A DNA stretch of 5,021 nt from Candidatus Anoxychlamydiales bacterium (GTDB lineage Bacteria > Chlamydiota > Chlamydiia > Chlamydiales > SM23-39): positions 1 through 5,021 of the forward strand of contig JAAKFW010000124.1 of NCBI GenBank assembly GCA_011064905.1. The letters run 5' to 3'. Shown in pieces: positions 1 through 4,888 of this stretch (its first letter is position 1; each line of letters begins with the position of its first letter). A program made the translations under genes and the position numbers. The notes beneath the pieces were generated by a model, which worked only from the letters and a program-made list of their open reading frames with translations, searched no databases and was not told where the DNA came from.

Positions 1-473
1 ATCTTCGCACTAACAGGACTTTTGTGATTAGATATATTAGCAGAAGTTCCAACTATTGGAGATCCTAATAAATTGATTATTTTTTGAGTATAGAGGTTAT
101 CTGGCATTCTAAGAGCTATCGTTGAATCTGAAGATATTAAAGATGAAATTTCAGGGTTTTTCTTTAAAATGATTGTTAAGGGCCCTGGAAAAAATCTATT
201 TGCTAAAACATAAAAATCATTTGGAATCTCAATAGCTACCTTTTTTACATCTTCAATTGCACCTAAATGAATAATCAATGCTTTATTTTTATCTCTTTTT
301 TTCAAAGCATATATTTTTTTGATAGCTTCTTCTTTAAACATATGAGCTCCAAGACCATAGACAGTCTCTGTCGGAAATGCTATTACTTGAGATTCATTTA
401 AATAATCTACAATATTTTTTAAATTTTGCTCACTTAGATTTTTTTTTGAAAAAACTTTTGTGTTCATCTTCAT
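1..473 (-). CDS. tsaC: Threonylcarbamoyl-AMP synthase, TsaC/Sua5/YrdC family (3' end outside window)
   Basis: This family makes threonylcarbamoyl-AMP from threonine, bicarbonate and ATP, the first step of t6A formation at position 37 of ANN-decoding tRNAs, in the cytoplasm. My reverse-strand translation gives 157 residues before the window edge. It shows the family motifs in order: FPTETVYGLGA (about 33-43), the K-x-R segment KKRDKNKAL (about 58-66), PGPLTIIL (96-103), ALRMPD (120-125) and TSANIS (143-148). The proline that usually follows K-x-R is Asp here, a mild variation. The core domain is about 200 residues, so at least 40 are missing; whether a Sua5 C-terminal domain follows cannot be seen. 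The start is ambiguous. ATG at 473 has GGAAGAG 12 nt or so upstream, ATG at 467 is an alternative, and ATG at 494 gives the longest frame but has no Shine-Dalgarno. It diverges from the gene at 722. Confidence 0.9.
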   Translation of the reverse strand, partial: MKMNTKVFSKKNLSEQNLKNIVDYLNESQVIAFPTETVYGLGAHMFKEEAIKKIYALKKRDKNKALIIHLGAIEDVKKVAIEIPNDFYVLANRFFPGPLTIILKKNPEISSLISSDSTIALRMPDNLYTQKIINLLGSPIVGTSANISNHKSPVSAK

Positions 474-494
474 TTTTTTAAATTTCTCTTCCAT

Positions 495-721
495 TTTACA
501 TTAAAATTTCAATCTTTTGAATGTCTAAAATAAAATTGTTGGTTGAGAAAAAATTTGAGATAGGGTATCTCCTCTATGTATAGGATTTAAAAAAAAAATT
601 ACCATCTTATGCTTAATTATTATAGCAAAATTTTTAAAAGAGGCTTATCTATAAAGCTTCCTATTCTTTTCTTTTCAGTTATTTTAAATATGTTTACATC
701 TACTACAAAGGAGAACATCTT
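495..721. other. Divergent intergenic region between tsaC and the TMEM14-like gene
   Basis: This is 227 bp of A+T-rich DNA between two divergently transcribed genes, so it should hold both promoters. I do not see a convincing -35/-10 pair; TATAAA at 650-655 is the best -10-like match for the rightward gene but lacks a recognisable -35. The two visible elements are a short perfect hairpin at 557-571 and the ribosome-binding site AAAGGAGA at 707-714. No RNA gene or extra coding frame is evident. Confidence 0.5.
557..571. repeat. Short perfect inverted repeat GAGATA-GGG-TATCTC
   Basis: Six-base arms (557-562 and 566-571) flank a three-base GGG spacer. It lies in the divergent region, about 85 bp before the tsaC start and 150 bp before the rightward gene. 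There is no adjoining T-run in a position expected for a terminator. It could be a small operator or a hairpin in a leader, or chance in A+T-rich DNA. Confidence 0.35.
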
Positions 722-1048
722 ATGAAAACAACCGCTTATATTTCACTTATCTATGGATTGATTGTAATCTTAAGTGGAATTATGGCTTTTAGATTTACGG
801 GCTCTCTTACACCTCTTGTCGTTGAAGTGTTTCTTGGCATTGTGATACTTGCTAATGTCTTTTTTATGATGCTGGAAAAAAAACCATCATTTTACGTTCT
901 CTTAGTTTTATCTTTCTTACTTGTAATATTTTATGGATACAACTTTGCACAGACGCATCAGTTTTTCCAAGGACTTTTAACAGGTATTAGTTTTTTTGTT
1001 TTTATGAATGAACTCTTAAAGATTTTTAAAATTTTTGGAGCAGAATAA
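722..1048 (+). CDS. Small integral membrane protein, TMEM14-like (UPF0136 type)
   Basis: This 108-residue protein is almost entirely hydrophobic, with four predicted membrane segments at about 6-23, 31-51, 56-73 and 82-98. Short loops contain the few charged residues (R24, E52-K54, and K100 and K103 near the end). The layout resembles TMEM14 family proteins: a start of the form Y-G-L-hydrophobic-G-hydrophobic, a Gly-Ser-Leu turn (27-29), a basic loop before helix 3, and a Gly-Tyr near the end of helix 3. Family members are about 100 residues, so the length fits. Bacterial homologues have no established biochemical role; eukaryotic TMEM14C is linked to mitochondrial porphyrin transport, which should not be carried over here. 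The start is well supported by AAAGGAGA at 707-714, seven bases ahead of ATG. It appears monocistronic, ending at the terminator just downstream. The family call is from overall pattern only. Confidence 0.72.
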   Translation: MKTTAYISLIYGLIVILSGIMAFRFTGSLTPLVVEVFLGIVILANVFFMMLEKKPSFYVLLVLSFLLVIFYGYNFAQTHQFFQGLLTGISFFVFMNELLKIFKIFGAE

Positions 1049-1090
1049 AAAAAAACCGAGCTCGACCTAGCGGTCTTGCTCGATCCTTTT
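1047..1090. terminator. Bidirectional terminator between convergent genes
   Basis: The hairpin spans 1057-1082. An outer stem CGAGC/GCTCG and an inner stem GACC/GGTC are separated by a 2x2 internal mismatch, with loop TAGC (1068-1071). On the + strand TTTT follows at 1087-1090, a modest tail. On the - strand the nine A at 1047-1055 become a strong U-tract just after the stem. It therefore best terminates the histone gene arriving from the right and can also stop the membrane-protein gene, whose stop codon at 1046-1048 touches its A-tract. Confidence 0.8.
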
Positions 1091-1112
1091 ATTAAAACTT
1101 TAAATCAAAGAC

Positions 1113-1307
1113 CTAAGCTTTTGCTTTTTTTCTTTTTCTTTTAGCTGGAGCTTTTTTAGCAGCTTTTTTAACAGTTTTTTTAGCCACTTTTCTTTTAGTA
1201 GTTTTTTTAGCTGCTTTTCTTTTAGCTGGTTTTTTAGCCGCTTTTCTTTTAGCCGGTTTTTTAGCCACTTTTTTCTTAGCTATTTTTCTTTTTTTTCTTT
1301 TTAACAT
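1113..1307 (-). CDS. Histone H1-like DNA-binding protein, Hc2-like, very short
   Basis: This 64-residue protein has 30 Lys and 7 Arg (58%); the rest is mostly Ala with a few Val, Thr and Pro. It has no acidic, aromatic or Cys residues. A nine-residue unit of the type A-K-K-P/T-A-K-R-K-A repeats at about 15-23, 24-32 and 33-41, then degenerates. This is the composition of chlamydial Hc2 (HctB) and other H1-tail-like nucleoid proteins, which bind DNA through charge and compact the chromosome; in Chlamydia this accompanies conversion to elementary bodies. Chlamydial HctB is usually well over 100 residues, so this would be a minimal form, and low-complexity similarity does not prove orthology. 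The start is secure: AAGGAGG lies five bases from ATG (complement of 1313-1319). The next candidate upstream regulatory element is a palindrome at 1352-1380. The gene ends at a hairpin terminator. A ribosomal-protein-like basic peptide is a less likely alternative. Confidence 0.8.
   Translation of the reverse strand: MLKRKKRKIAKKKVAKKPAKRKAAKKPAKRKAAKKTTKRKVAKKTVKKAAKKAPAKRKRKKAKA
1184..1264 (-). repeat. Three 27-bp tandem units inside the histone gene
   Basis: Units at 1184-1210, 1211-1237 and 1238-1264 encode the nine-residue basic repeat. The last two differ at only 2 of 27 positions; the first is more diverged. The near identity at DNA level points to recent unit duplication, and copy number is likely to vary between relatives. 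Confidence 0.75.
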
Positions 1308-1330
1308 AGGGTCCTCCTTGTAGTGTATTT

Positions 1331-1358
1331 ATTCTATGTAAAATAACATATAGGTAAA
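1331..1358 (-). promoter_or_regulatory. Possible promoter of the histone gene
   Basis: Read on the - strand, TTTACC (complement of 1353-1358) and TAGAAT (complement of 1331-1336) are separated by 16 bp. They match 4/6 and 5/6 of the sigma-70 consensus hexamers. Transcription would begin near 1324, leaving a short leader that carries the strong Shine-Dalgarno. The -35 hexamer falls inside one arm of the 1352-1380 inverted repeat. In DNA this rich in A+T such matches arise readily, so this is tentative. Confidence 0.35.
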
Positions 1359-1380
1359 TACCCATTTATTTTATTTACCT
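1352..1380. repeat. 9-bp inverted repeat, operator-like, upstream of the histone gene
   Basis: AGGTAAATA (1352-1360) and TATTTACCT (1372-1380) are perfect reverse complements with 11 bp between them. The arm starts are 20 bp apart, about two helical turns, the usual geometry for a dimeric DNA-binding protein. Each arm contains TTTACC reading outward: one as a possible -35 for the histone gene, the other as a possible -35 for rightward transcription. It could instead form an RNA hairpin, but no T-run follows. Confidence 0.5.
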
Positions 1381-1400
1381 CTTATACTTCTAAATATAAT
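1374..1400 (+). promoter_or_regulatory. Possible rightward promoter for a small RNA
   Basis: A consensus TATAAT lies at 1395-1400, with TTTACC at 1374-1379 about 15 bp upstream, slightly shorter than ideal. No protein gene follows on this strand, but a strong terminator does at 1465-1504. The -10 match is perfect, though expected fairly often at this base composition. Confidence 0.3.
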
Positions 1401-1406
1401 AAATTA

Positions 1407-1504
1407 AATATAAAAAACAAATAATTTTTATTATTTTTTAAAGCTAAATAATTACAAAATTAATAAATAGCCTTTATAAATGTTTCTGAAGGCTATTTTT
1501 TTTT
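1407..1504 (+). ncRNA. Candidate small RNA between histone and DUF378 genes
   Basis: This is inferred from an orphan intrinsic terminator (1465-1504) pointing rightward, with no + strand gene in the preceding 400 bp, plus a TATAAT box at 1395-1400. The predicted transcript is about 98 nt, with an unstructured A+U-rich 5' part and the terminator hairpin as its 3' end. No known RNA family is recognised and no open reading frame of useful length is present. The 5' end is a guess; the 3' end is the firmer one. In Chlamydia trachomatis the small RNA IhtA controls translation of the histone gene hctA, which makes an RNA beside a histone gene suggestive, but nothing in the sequence shows a target. 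Confidence 0.35.
1465..1504 (+). terminator. Strong orphan intrinsic terminator (+ strand)
   Basis: A perfect 10-bp stem AAATAGCCTT/AAGGCTATTT (1465-1474 with 1489-1498) closes a 14-nt loop and runs into nine T at 1496-1504. In the opposite direction the tail is poor, so it acts on rightward transcripts. No annotated + strand gene lies between the 1047-1090 terminator and this one, so its source transcript is unexplained. Confidence 0.8.
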
Positions 1505-1682
1505 AAAAAAAAAATTAAAAAAAAATAAATTATTTGCTTTTATTCATGAAAATTATTAAATACTGTTCTTTTTCAAGCAATTTAACTTTTAAATAACCAT
1601 TAATTATAAAATGAATAACATTAAGTTATCTTAACCTGATATTGAATGCCTAAGATTCTAAAAATAAGATATTTAAAGAAAT
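1505..1682. other. A+T-rich gene-free stretch
   Basis: This begins with two long A-tracts (1505-1514 and 1517-1525) and continues with A+T-rich sequence lacking any coding frame, RNA signature or clear promoter. A small hairpin TTAAG-TTAT-CTTAA at 1621-1634 is the only other structure seen. With the divergent elements at 1331-1504 it completes a region of about 430 bp without a protein gene. Confidence 0.5.
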
Positions 1683-1724
1683 AAAAAGGGTTCTTTAAAA
1701 GCAAAAATTGATTTTAAAGAACCC
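1683..1724 (-). terminator. Intrinsic terminator of the DUF378 gene
   Basis: A perfect 13-bp stem GGGTTCTTTAAAA/TTTTAAAGAACCC (1688-1700 with 1712-1724) has an 11-nt loop. On the - strand it is followed by five T (A at 1683-1687). It lies 16 bp beyond the stop codon of the leftward gene. Confidence 0.9.
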
Positions 1725-1740
1725 AAAAGAGATTAGATTA

Positions 1741-1947
1741 CTATTTTTTCTTACCAAAGCAGCAGAAGCATTTCCATCTGAACAATGCATAAAAAGCGCT
1801 TACTCCAAGTAAGAAGTAGATTACTTTGTCAATCCAAAGTCTTCCAAATATATAATCTATAATGTTGAAATCTACAACACCCCAAAATCCCCAGTTAATT
1901 CCACCAATAATTAGTAAAATTAATACAAACATATCTATTTTTTTCAT
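1741..1947 (-). CDS. DUF378 family small membrane protein with a Cys-rich tail
   Basis: This 68-residue protein has two membrane helices (about 6-25 and 41-57). The DUF378 signature is clear: IGGINWGFWG at 14-23 ending the first helix, then a short loop with an Asp and an F-G motif (34-35), then IYFLLGVSAFYAL in the second helix. Bacterial members such as B. subtilis YuzA are similarly short and have no established function. The tail is unusual: RWKCFCCFGKKK, with Cys at 60, 62 and 63 beside a lysine cluster, probably on the cytoplasmic side. That could favour metal binding, palmitoyl-like modification or disulfide formation, but none is shown. The start is supported by AAGGAA (complement of 1954-1959), six bases from ATG. 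A TATAAT (complement of 1967-1972) lies just upstream but without a good -35. It is transcribed alone and diverges from rarA. Confidence 0.87.
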   Translation of the reverse strand: MKKIDMFVLILLIIGGINWGFWGVVDFNIIDYIFGRLWIDKVIYFLLGVSAFYALFRWKCFCCFGKKK

Positions 1948-2125
1948 AATACATTCCTTGATTAAAATTATAAGTTCCTCACACTTTATTAACTCTCAAA
2001 TATCAAATTAATAATCAAGTATTTTTTTTATTTAATTATTAAAAACCACTGAATATCAGAAACTTATTGATTTTAATTTTTTTTTAATTTTAAATGTTTA
2101 TTGAATAAAACAGAGATCAAATTAA
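1948..2125. other. Divergent intergenic region between the DUF378 gene and rarA
   Basis: This is 178 bp of very A+T-rich sequence that should contain both outward promoters. Leftward, TATAAT (complement of 1967-1972) is a possible -10. Rightward, TTGATT (2067-2072) and TTAAAT (2090-2095) sit 17 bp apart, a weak sigma-70-like pair. The rarA ribosome site is poor: AGAG at 2112-2115, ten bases before ATG. Confidence 0.35.
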
Positions 2126-3382
2126 ATGAATCGACCTCTTTCAGATTTATTAAGACCATCTACTTTCGATGAAGTTTTTGGACATGAAAAGACTATTTTT
2201 TGGCTAAAAAAAGTAATTGATTCAAAAAAACCTCTCTCAATTTTATTTTTTGGACCGGCAGGATCTGGAAAAACTACCTTAGCTAAACTCTACGCAAAAG
2301 CCTTCAATGCGAATTTCATTAAGATGAGTGGCGTCTTCGGCTCGACTTCTGAGATAAAAAAAATAGCCTTAGAGGCCAAGAAAAACCCTCTTTTTAATAT
2401 CCCAACTATTTTATTTGTTGATGAAATCCACAGATTTAATAAAGCTCAGCAAGATTCATTTTTGCCCTTTATTGAAGATGGAACGATAACATTAATTGGA
2501 GCTACAACTGAAAATCCATCCTTTTCTTTGAATAATGCTCTCATTTCTAGATTTAGAGTAATTGAGCTCACTAGTCTTGGAGTTAATGACTTAAGCAAAG
2601 TTTTAATGAACTATGAGAAAAAACATGGATCTCTAAATTTAACCACTCGAGCAAAAGAATTTCTTTTAGAAGAAGCTCTAGGAGATGCTCGGCATTTACT
2701 CAATATGATTGAAAATCTCGAGAATCTAAAAGAAAATAATAAAAATGACTTAGATGAAATTATAAAATTTATGCAAAAAAAACCCTCAAATTATGATAAA
2801 GCATCAGATATTCATTATAATTTGATATCTGCTTTGCATAAATCGATTAGAGGCTCAGACGTAGATGCAGCTTTGTATTGGCTATCTAGGATGTTAAATG
2901 GCAAAGAAGATCCTCTTTACATCACAAGAAGGCTCATTCGAATCAGTTTAGAAGATATCTCCCTTGCAGACGTGGATGCTTTAAAAATAGCTAATTTAGC
3001 AGATGAAACTTATAGAAGGCTTGGCTCTCCAGAAGGCGAGCTAGCTATCGCTGAAGCTACTATCTATCTATCTTTAGCTCCCAAAAGCAACAAAGTATAT
3101 GAAGCTTTTAAAAGGGCTCAAAAGCTCGCTGAAAAAACTTCTCAGCTGCCCCCACCTAAACACATATTAAATGCGCCTACAAAGCTTATGAAAGATCTTG
3201 GTTATTCAAAAGGCTACAAGTATGACCATGATGAAAAAGATTGCTTTTCAGCTCAAAGTTACTTCCCTGAAAATCTTTCAAAAGAGCAGCTTTATTTCCC
3301 AAGAGATATAGGGTTTGAAAAAGAAATGAAAAAAAGATATGTATATTTTGACAAATTAAGGAAATTAAAATCGAATAGTTAA
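2126..3382 (+). CDS. rarA: Replication-associated recombination protein RarA (MgsA), AAA+ ATPase
   Basis: RarA/MgsA (eukaryotic Mgs1/WRNIP1) is a tetrameric clamp-loader-like ATPase that acts at stalled replication forks and with SSB on the nucleoid. At 418 residues this is slightly below the usual 430-450 but complete. Visible in order are Walker A GPAGSGKTT (43-51), Walker B ILFVDEIH (95-102) followed by RFNKAQQD, sensor 1 GATTENPSF (125-133), arginine finger SRFR (141-144) and sensor 2 GDARHLLN (186-193). The family-specific helical C-terminal part includes the stretch with YWLSRML, DP-Y-I-RRL and EDI-LAD (about 251-282), the tetramerisation region, PTKLMKDLGY (351-360), a GYKYDHD motif and a terminal PRDIGFE. 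All catalytic residues are present. The start places the RPxTFDEVFG motif at residues 10-19, as in relatives, although its Shine-Dalgarno is weak. The next gene is 91 bp away. Confidence 0.97.
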   Translation: MNRPLSDLLRPSTFDEVFGHEKTIFWLKKVIDSKKPLSILFFGPAGSGKTTLAKLYAKAFNANFIKMSGVFGSTSEIKKIALEAKKNPLFNIPTILFVDEIHRFNKAQQDSFLPFIEDGTITLIGATTENPSFSLNNALISRFRVIELTSLGVNDLSKVLMNYEKKHGSLNLTTRAKEFLLEEALGDARHLLNMIENLENLKENNKNDLDEIIKFMQKKPSNYDKASDIHYNLISALHKSIRGSDVDAALYWLSRMLNGKEDPLYITRRLIRISLEDISLADVDALKIANLADETYRRLGSPEGELAIAEATIYLSLAPKSNKVYEAFKRAQKLAEKTSQLPPPKHILNAPTKLMKDLGYSKGYKYDHDEKDCFSAQSYFPENLSKEQLYFPRDIGFEKEMKKRYVYFDKLRKLKSNS

Positions 3383-3389
3383 TTTTTTT
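3362..3389 (+). terminator. Weak possible terminator overlapping the rarA stop
   Basis: AAATTAA (3362-3368) can pair with TTAATTT (3379-3385), followed by T through 3389. The stem is pure A+T and overlaps the stop codon at 3380-3382, so its stability would be low. It could allow partial read-through into the next gene. Confidence 0.25.
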
Positions 3390-3414
3390 CTTTAAAATAA
3401 CTTTAAATTATAAC

Positions 3415-3444
3415 TTGATTCTAAACATCAGTTTAACTTATATT
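3415..3444 (+). promoter_or_regulatory. Possible promoter of the winged-helix gene and smpB
   Basis: TTGATT (3415-3420) and TATATT (3439-3444) are separated by 18 bp and match 4/6 and 5/6 consensus positions. Transcription would start near 3451, about 20 nt before the ATG at 3474. It would drive the downstream gene together with smpB. Confidence 0.35.
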
Positions 3445-3473
3445 GCATCTAGGTACTAGCTCAAAGATTAAAT

Positions 3474-4877
3474 ATGAAAGAAATAACACAGATACGAAAA
3501 AATAAGATTTCTCTTTTAGACTATGATTATAAACAAGATATAGAAAACAGAGTATTGCTATCTAAACTCACAGAGTTTGAGCTAAGCATCTTAGAAGAAA
3601 TCTTATTTAGTTCTATTACAACTTCACTAAGCAGACTATCTAAAGATTTAGAGACCAGTGAAAAAAAACTTTTATCTGTTTTAGAAAAATTTGAAAAAGC
3701 AAATCTTTTAAAAATCGATGGCCAAATCATTAATATTGATAAAAAGATGCGTAAATATTTTGAATTTGAGTATCAAAGATTTGAAGAAAATTTTAAACCT
3801 GATCTTTTATTTATAAATAATCTTTTACACAAAATTCCAATCCATATTTTGCCGATTTGGTATACAATTCCAAAATCTTCTAACAATATTTTTGCATCTA
3901 TTATCGATAAATACCTCCTAACACCCCAAATGTTTCAAAGGCATTTAGAAAATATTGAATGTGAAAATTCAACATTTTTAGGTATTGTAGAAGAGGTGTA
4001 TAATTCTGAAAATTTTGAAGTAACATCTTCTTATCTTCAAAAAAAATACTCTTTAGAAAAAGAAACTTATTTAGAGATTATCCTCTTATTAGAGTTTAAC
4101 CTTTTGTGTTTTCAGTCTTATAAAAAAACCAAAAATGGATACGTTGAGATAATAACTCCCTTCCATGAATATAAAGATTACCTTCAATATCTAAATAAGA
4201 CTAAAACCTTAAGCATAAAAGATACAAAAAAGTTAATTCGTAAAAGAAAATCGCCTTTTGGATTTGTAGAAGATTTGAGCTCTATTTTAAAAATGGCAAA
4301 AAAACCTATATCCAAATCTACAGCAGAAAAAAATATCAAAACTGAACTCTCAATTAAAGACCCAGATATCATAGTTGCAAAATCTTACATAGACTCTATT
4401 ATTAATAAATTATTAAAAATTGAGTTTTTATCCAAAAAAAAAGATCTTCTTCAAATGACAACCTCTGGGGAAAAATGGTTAGATTTCAATTTAGAAAACA
4501 AAGCTTTGCATCTTTATTACCATCCTCTAAATACACTTGATGAAGAAGAACCTATCAAACATTTCATAAATGAAAAATCCATAAGAGAAGCTGAAAAAAG
4601 TATAACAAGAGCTTTAGATGCTTCTTGGGTATATTTCAATGATTTTGCAAAAGGTATCTTATCAGCTATTACAGATGAGCATCTTGTTAAAATTAAGCAC
4701 TCTGGAAAAGCTTATAAATACTTAATTGGATCTTATAGCAAAGAAGAGCTCTTATTTATTAAAAAAGTTATTTTTGAAAGGCTTTTTGAAGCAGGCTTTG
4801 TATCAATTGGCTCTTTAAACGCTAAAGATTGTTTTTCAGTAACAAAGCTAGGTAAAAAGCTTTTTGAAATTACTTAG
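3474..4877 (+). CDS. Uncharacterised protein with repeated winged-helix-like segments
   Basis: I do not recognise this 467-residue protein. It is soluble in appearance, with no signal peptide or membrane helix, rich in Lys, Glu and Leu, and mostly helical. Several segments read as helix-helix-helix-wing units. One is about 34-96, with a three-helix run and a possible recognition helix at 61-78 then LLKIDGQIINI as the wing. A second, about 167-230, has EKETYLEIILLLEFNLL leading to a KKTKNGYVEII hairpin. A third, less clear, ends in MTTSGEKWL (328-336). A C-terminal one at about 384-466 ends in SVTKLGKKLF. The last two share the T-x-x-G-x-x-hydrophobic signature typical of wing ends, which suggests internal duplication. 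This implies DNA, RNA or protein binding, but no enzyme motif is visible. Its Shine-Dalgarno is weak (AAAGA at 3463-3467). It is followed after 8 nt by smpB and is probably cotranscribed with it. A lineage-conserved chlamydial hypothetical protein is my best guess. Confidence 0.7.
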   Translation: MKEITQIRKNKISLLDYDYKQDIENRVLLSKLTEFELSILEEILFSSITTSLSRLSKDLETSEKKLLSVLEKFEKANLLKIDGQIINIDKKMRKYFEFEYQRFEENFKPDLLFINNLLHKIPIHILPIWYTIPKSSNNIFASIIDKYLLTPQMFQRHLENIECENSTFLGIVEEVYNSENFEVTSSYLQKKYSLEKETYLEIILLLEFNLLCFQSYKKTKNGYVEIITPFHEYKDYLQYLNKTKTLSIKDTKKLIRKRKSPFGFVEDLSSILKMAKKPISKSTAEKNIKTELSIKDPDIIVAKSYIDSIINKLLKIEFLSKKKDLLQMTTSGEKWLDFNLENKALHLYYHPLNTLDEEEPIKHFINEKSIREAEKSITRALDASWVYFNDFAKGILSAITDEHLVKIKHSGKAYKYLIGSYSKEELLFIKKVIFERLFEAGFVSIGSLNAKDCFSVTKLGKKLFEIT

Positions 4878-4888
4878 AGGTATTTTTG
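4876..4888 (+). promoter_or_regulatory. Ribosome-binding site and TTG start of smpB
   Basis: AGAGG (4876-4880) overlaps the TAG stop of the preceding gene (4875-4877) and stands five bases from TTG (4886-4888). No in-frame ATG precedes the conserved SmpB N-terminal region, so TTG is the start. The arrangement favours translational coupling with the upstream gene. Confidence 0.75.

Noticed and set aside
650..655. TATAAA as the promoter -10 of the membrane-protein gene
   Set aside because: No recognisable -35 lies at 16-18 bp upstream; it is mentioned only within the intergenic entry.
1184..1264. 27-bp direct repeats as a CRISPR-like array
   Set aside because: The units are contiguous without spacers and encode the basic peptide repeat of the histone-like protein.
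1335..1350. Second small inverted repeat TATGT-N6-ACATA near the histone promoter
   Set aside because: The five-base A/T-rich arms are too short to separate from chance, and it overlaps the spacer of the proposed promoter.
1505..1525. Long A-tracts following the orphan terminator as a phased bend or binding site
   Set aside because: Only two tracts are present and the base composition is extreme, so no phased-bend pattern can be claimed.
1621..1634. Hairpin TTAAG-TTAT-CTTAA as a terminator or operator
   Set aside because: The five-base stem is mostly A/T and has no T-run on either strand; this is expected by chance here.
3527..3730. Open frame of 67 codons on the minus strand
   Set aside because: It lies wholly inside the 467-residue gene on the opposite strand, has Ser/Leu-rich composition typical of antisense shadows of Lys/Glu-rich coding sequence, and matches no family.
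4184..4372. Open frame of 62 codons on the minus strand
   Set aside because: It is also antisense to the same gene, with no ribosome site or recognisable motif.
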